NCBI GenBank assembly: GCA_947044405.1
Contig: CAMRHE010000021.1
Location: 6,990,501 to 7,054,500, forward strand
Direction of reading: 5' to 3'
DNA: 64,000 nt
Source of the DNA: Leptodactylus fallax
Taxonomy: Eukaryota > Chordata > Amphibia > Anura > Leptodactylidae
The notes under the pieces are model-generated. The model ran no database searches, was not told the DNA's origin, and saw only the letters and a program-made list of their open reading frames with translations. Below, one piece after another: positions 60,166-64,000 of the stretch. Positions within the stretch are counted from its first letter, which is position 1. Each line of letters begins with the position of its first letter. The position numbers and the translations under genes are program-made.

Positions 60166-62040
60166 CTTAGTGGCCATAGTTAGAACTGCAGGGTTCTTTT
60201 TTAAATGTAAAAAACATGGAAAATTTTCAAAATCCTCACCAAAAATTCTTTAAAAATATGTGTAACATAAAACTTGCTAAGAAAAACCTGGTCATTTTCT
60301 GGCAACACATTCTCCTTAAACTCACAGCATGTCAATTATTGTTGCAGGTTTTTCCATCGCCTTTCAAACTTGGTAATGCAGCCACTGGAGACCGGTACTG
60401 ATTCCTGCAGGAGATTCCCACAAACGACTATCAGGAAAATAGCCTACTGAATTTCCCTGGTGGAAATTCAGCAGCGAGTCCACTGTGCGTGTCCATAGCC
60501 TAACAACAATATGTAAGGGTAAAACAGAAATGACTCATGGGAGAAGTAGTTTGGTTTGCGGTAACCAGTGCTGTATGTACTATAACCCATCCTGGTGTTT
60601 TGCAGTTTCCAGAAAATAAAGCTTCGTGTAGTTCACATTGTGTAATGGAAAGTCTGATTTTGTTGTACTAAATATGTGACAGAGAATCCAATTTAAGACT
60701 GTGGAGACAAAATATCATTTGGACATAAGTGTTTAGTCCCTGTATGTGAGCTCCTGCTAAGATATCACTAGGAGTTTGGAACAGCATCTCAGTCAGATAA
60801 TAACTACTTTTTTTACTTCCCTCAAGTAAATAGATCACACTAGTAATTCTGCAATAAGAGTAAATATGGTGAGTGGAGAACAATATGAACTTTCCCTACT
60901 GCCCCAGCCCTTTCATACAGTTTGTCTTTCTTTTTTTTCTACTAAAAATTACTACAGAAAAATCATTTGGATCTTTCCTTGAAACTGATCCAGAAGACTT
61001 TGTTTTAGAATGCCAACTGTAGCATTTATATTTGGATATGACTTGGATTTCATCAGTGTTAAATTTACTTCTTAGCTTTTTAGACTGCAGAGACTGTACA
61101 GGCAAATCCATCTCACAGCAGTAATCTAAGATTTCAATTTTTCTCTCCCTTTAGGCTGCAGTATTTATCCATCTCCTTCTCATGACCACAGGGTTCCATT
61201 ACATTCCATATGTTTTTGAGAAATAAATGTTTTCTAGCATGGTCTTCTTCCTGCTGGCAGGTCTATGCCTCTCTGTCTTCAGTTGGCACTTTAAAGCAGA
61301 ATTAGAAATTCTAGATGATTAAAGCAAATCAATCTGCCACCATAATGGTATTGGAGAAGATTTATAAAGACTGATACAAATGAAAAATGGAGGGACTGAC
61401 CCTGGCAACAACTTTGGACAGTTGATTTTCTAATCTGCCTTAAAATGACGACAGTTCTAAGCTGATTGGTCTCTTTGGGTAACATCACTTTATGTTACAT
61501 TCCTTTTTCTAGATCATCTTGCTGTGCAGACAAGTTATTACTTTGCATTGTTTCCAGTCTCGGAAGACACTTTTAGCATCTCTCTCACATGTATGAGCTT
61601 TATTCATGAAAAGCACATTAACCTACTAGCATTCTGTAGGGGTTTGGAATGAGTCTTAAGTGCCTGAAGGAAATCTTTGCAGACAATGCAGAGAACATCT
61701 ACACTCAACCTACATGGCATCATAGTTTGTATTGTATCTAGCACATTAGTGCTGTAAGGCAGCTAAAGAGGTTATTTCTCAGTTACGGTATTTACAGTCT
61801 TATAGGCGTAATTCACTTTACAAGATGTAAAAACAGCTGCAAATAGCATAAAATAAGAAAAGAATAAGCACATACCTATCACTTCCCCTTACACTCGAAC
61901 GCTGGCTCTCCAATAGTTCTCCCGATCTCTGTTTACATGTGCAGCCAGGCAATTGACATAACAGTCACATAGTGTACTAATGGCATCATGGCTTCCATCA
62001 CTGGGCCACAATGACAGTAATCTAAGTCCCAGGATCAACA
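60166..62040. other. Anonymous sequence
   Basis: About 1.9 kb without a supported gene, RNA or repeat. Confidence 0.5.
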
Positions 62041-62460
62041 TCCTTTCCCGCAAAATTTCTAGCTCCCATAATTTATGATATATTTACTTTCAAAAAGTCC
62101 TCCAAGTCCATCTTGAACTTGTACACATTATCAGACATCACCACATCATTTGGCAGTGAGTTACATAGTCTCATTGCTCTTACTGTAAAAAATCCCCACC
62201 TAAGACTGTGATAGAACCTTTTTTCCTCTAGATGTAGAGGATGCCTCCCTTTTACAGTTACAGGTCTCGGTATAAAGAGATCAATGAAAAGCACTCTGTA
62301 TTGTCCATTCATATACTGTATTTGTACATCATAATCAGGTCACACCTAAGACGTCTCTTTTCCAAACTGAACAACCCCAAATTTGATAATATATCTTTAT
62401 AATCCTTAATCGCCCTAATTACCTTAGTTACCCCCTTTAAACTGTAAAGAGGCACATTAT
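62041..62460 (-). pseudogene. CR1-like LINE, C-terminal ORF2 fossil
   Basis: Reading the minus strand, DILSNLGLFSLEKRRLRCDLIMMYKY (about 62395-62325, quoted here only by its first part for recognition: LGLFSLEKRRLR) is the conserved block near the C-terminus of CR1-like ORF2 proteins. After a stop and frameshift, the open frame 62312-62073 gives LRWGFFTVRAMRLCNSLPND, equivalent to the final CR1 block. The catalytic core is absent. It is a short, old, 5'-truncated copy. Confidence 0.7.
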
Positions 62461-64000
62461 TATAAATGTCCATAAACATATTGTACTGTATTTTTTTTTT
62501 TTATTACTATAGCACTATAGACTTAATCGCAACATATTCTATTACTATTCCGCAATCTAGTCATGCACAAAAAGTTGTGATCTGGGGTGCAGTATGCAAA
62601 GTCAGTGTGTTGCATCTGGGCAGACAGTCTATGGAGAAGTGGGGCCAAGCATGTATGTAGCTGTCTTTATTCAATTCTGTGGGTGAAAGTATACATAATG
62701 TGGTGCAGATAAAAACTGAGAGGCCTTTCCAGCTTGCCTTAAGGAAACAACCACACAAGTATGCAAATCCTGTGTATATGCCATAAATGTCTGAGTTAGA
62801 ATAGATGGAGCACTCTAGCCCTATTGAAGAGCACCTTAAATTTCTTAGGCCCCTGTAAGATTTAGCAGTTTAAATCACATTTTGTCCTGTTTTAATGGTA
62901 GCCACTAGTAGTTTAATATTAAACAATAATGCAGACCCGCTTTCTATATTGGAAATGTCAAAAATTGCTGGATTGAAAACTATTTGACATTTATTACCTA
63001 TGTACAGGATAGGTGATAAAGGTCTGATCGCAAGGGACCCCCAAAATTCCCCCTGTTCCTCCTGACATAACTGCAGTGAGGAGGAGTTTCGATGGGGAGG
63101 TGGCTGAGCATGCAACTTACCACTGAACAGTGAGATAGGTGATAAATGTACATTGTAGGACAACTACTTTAATGCAGGTATAGTTAGGCACCATCTCTGA
63201 ACCGTCATATTTTTATGGACCCAGTCAATGAAGACAAAAAGGCAATAAGGCAAAGGTGAGGCAATTTTGTTTGTATGACTGTTTCGGGGAAACCCCGAAC
63301 GTAGATCAGGTGCAGGTGTGAAGCTAGCCTTAGTTTCCTTTCCATACCCATAGACCTATAGATATCTACATACTTTTGATAAAAAAGAGCATGATTGTTA
63401 TGCCTGCAGATAAATCAAAGCTTTCTTCATCATACAGGCCAATAATATCTACTAGTCAAAGTCACAAAACCAATATTTCCATCCAATCTCTGCTATCGAT
63501 TCTCCAAGGGTGTACCTTTGGTTTTTAAACAGGTGATACTGAGAACAATGGTTCCTCAAACGTGAGGCCTGAACATGTTTCTTTCTTTAGGTAACTTTTC
63601 AATATGGTTTTTTAATGGAATGACCTTATTGTTACATATACATGATGGGATTTTCTGTTGTAATGGCGATGATATTCTCCAGGGAATATTGCTTTGTTAG
63701 AATATTTTGCACTGTCTTCAGTAAGACATTTTCTACTGAACATTGTTAACGTAAAGCCACATGTACTGCTTTTGTTACTATACTAGTACAGCGATATGTC
63801 ATATATTATACAGTAGAGGAATACACCATGTTCACATATATATATTGTTGATAACTTCTGTTTTGTGGCACCTATATTGCTATTTTTATCTATTAATTTA
63901 TAAAATATTGAAAAAAGGTAAAAATGTGAGCTGTTGTATGTACACTTCCCCCAAGTCAAAATAGACAAATGAGGGGAAAATGAGGAACAAAGAAAGCAAC
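62461..64000. other. Anonymous sequence with one isolated MITE end
   Basis: A poly-T run lies at 62491-62502. GGTGTGAAGCTAGCCTTA at about 63316-63333 looks like a lone Harbinger-MITE right end. No gene is supported up to the window edge. Confidence 0.45.

Overview
The window is vertebrate nuclear DNA, most likely from a frog or toad. No bacterial-style operons, host protein-coding gene, rRNA or tRNA can be supported. The amphibian call is an inference from the repeat mix: several Tc1-like families, dense MITEs with TTAA or 3-bp TWA-type target duplications, hAT-like elements, CR1/L2 LINE fragments, a Penelope-like element with a GIY-YIG domain, and a Ty3/gypsy fossil. All sizeable open frames with recognisable homology belong to transposable elements.

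Layout. 1-1362: 3' end of a CR1/L2-group LINE. 1.4-9 kb: anonymous sequence with MITEs. 8.9-11.4 kb: a gypsy pol fossil, then Tc1 element A. 11.5-18.3 kb: MITEs, an ancient Tc1 fossil split by later insertions, and a Tc1 remnant. 18.3-20 kb: Tc1 element B with an intact transposase. 20-28 kb: MITEs, a 31-bp minisatellite inside a hAT-like element, and a TA-flanked element rich in hairpins. 29-31 kb: Tc1 element C (same family as B), cleanly inserted in a MITE. 31.4-39.7 kb: a LINE fragment, Tc1 elements D and E (one near-identical family, one main lesion each), and a locally triplicated block. 39.9-44 kb: a 3.77-kb hAT element with a perfect 8-bp target duplication, inserted in one minisatellite and carrying another plus three MITEs. 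44.8-47.1 kb: a three-level nest (MITE, hAT-like, Tc1). 49.3-50.7 kb: Tc1 element F with an intact transposase. 51-51.3 kb: a near-perfect foldback MITE. 53.2-54.3 kb: a second three-level nest (Tc1, TA element, retroposon tail). 54.6-59.7 kb: MITEs, a Penelope-like element and a 34-bp minisatellite. 59.7-64 kb: mostly anonymous, with a CR1-like C-terminal fossil.

The transposases act only on their own kind of terminal repeat. B and F look able to encode full-length enzymes; the damaged copies A, C, D and E keep long terminal repeats and could in principle be mobilised in trans. The clearest signals are the minisatellite-bearing hAT-like modules, the nested insertions with readable order, and the 95-bp flank shared between Tc1 copies B and C. 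Family names rest on recognising motifs and termini by eye; no database search was possible.
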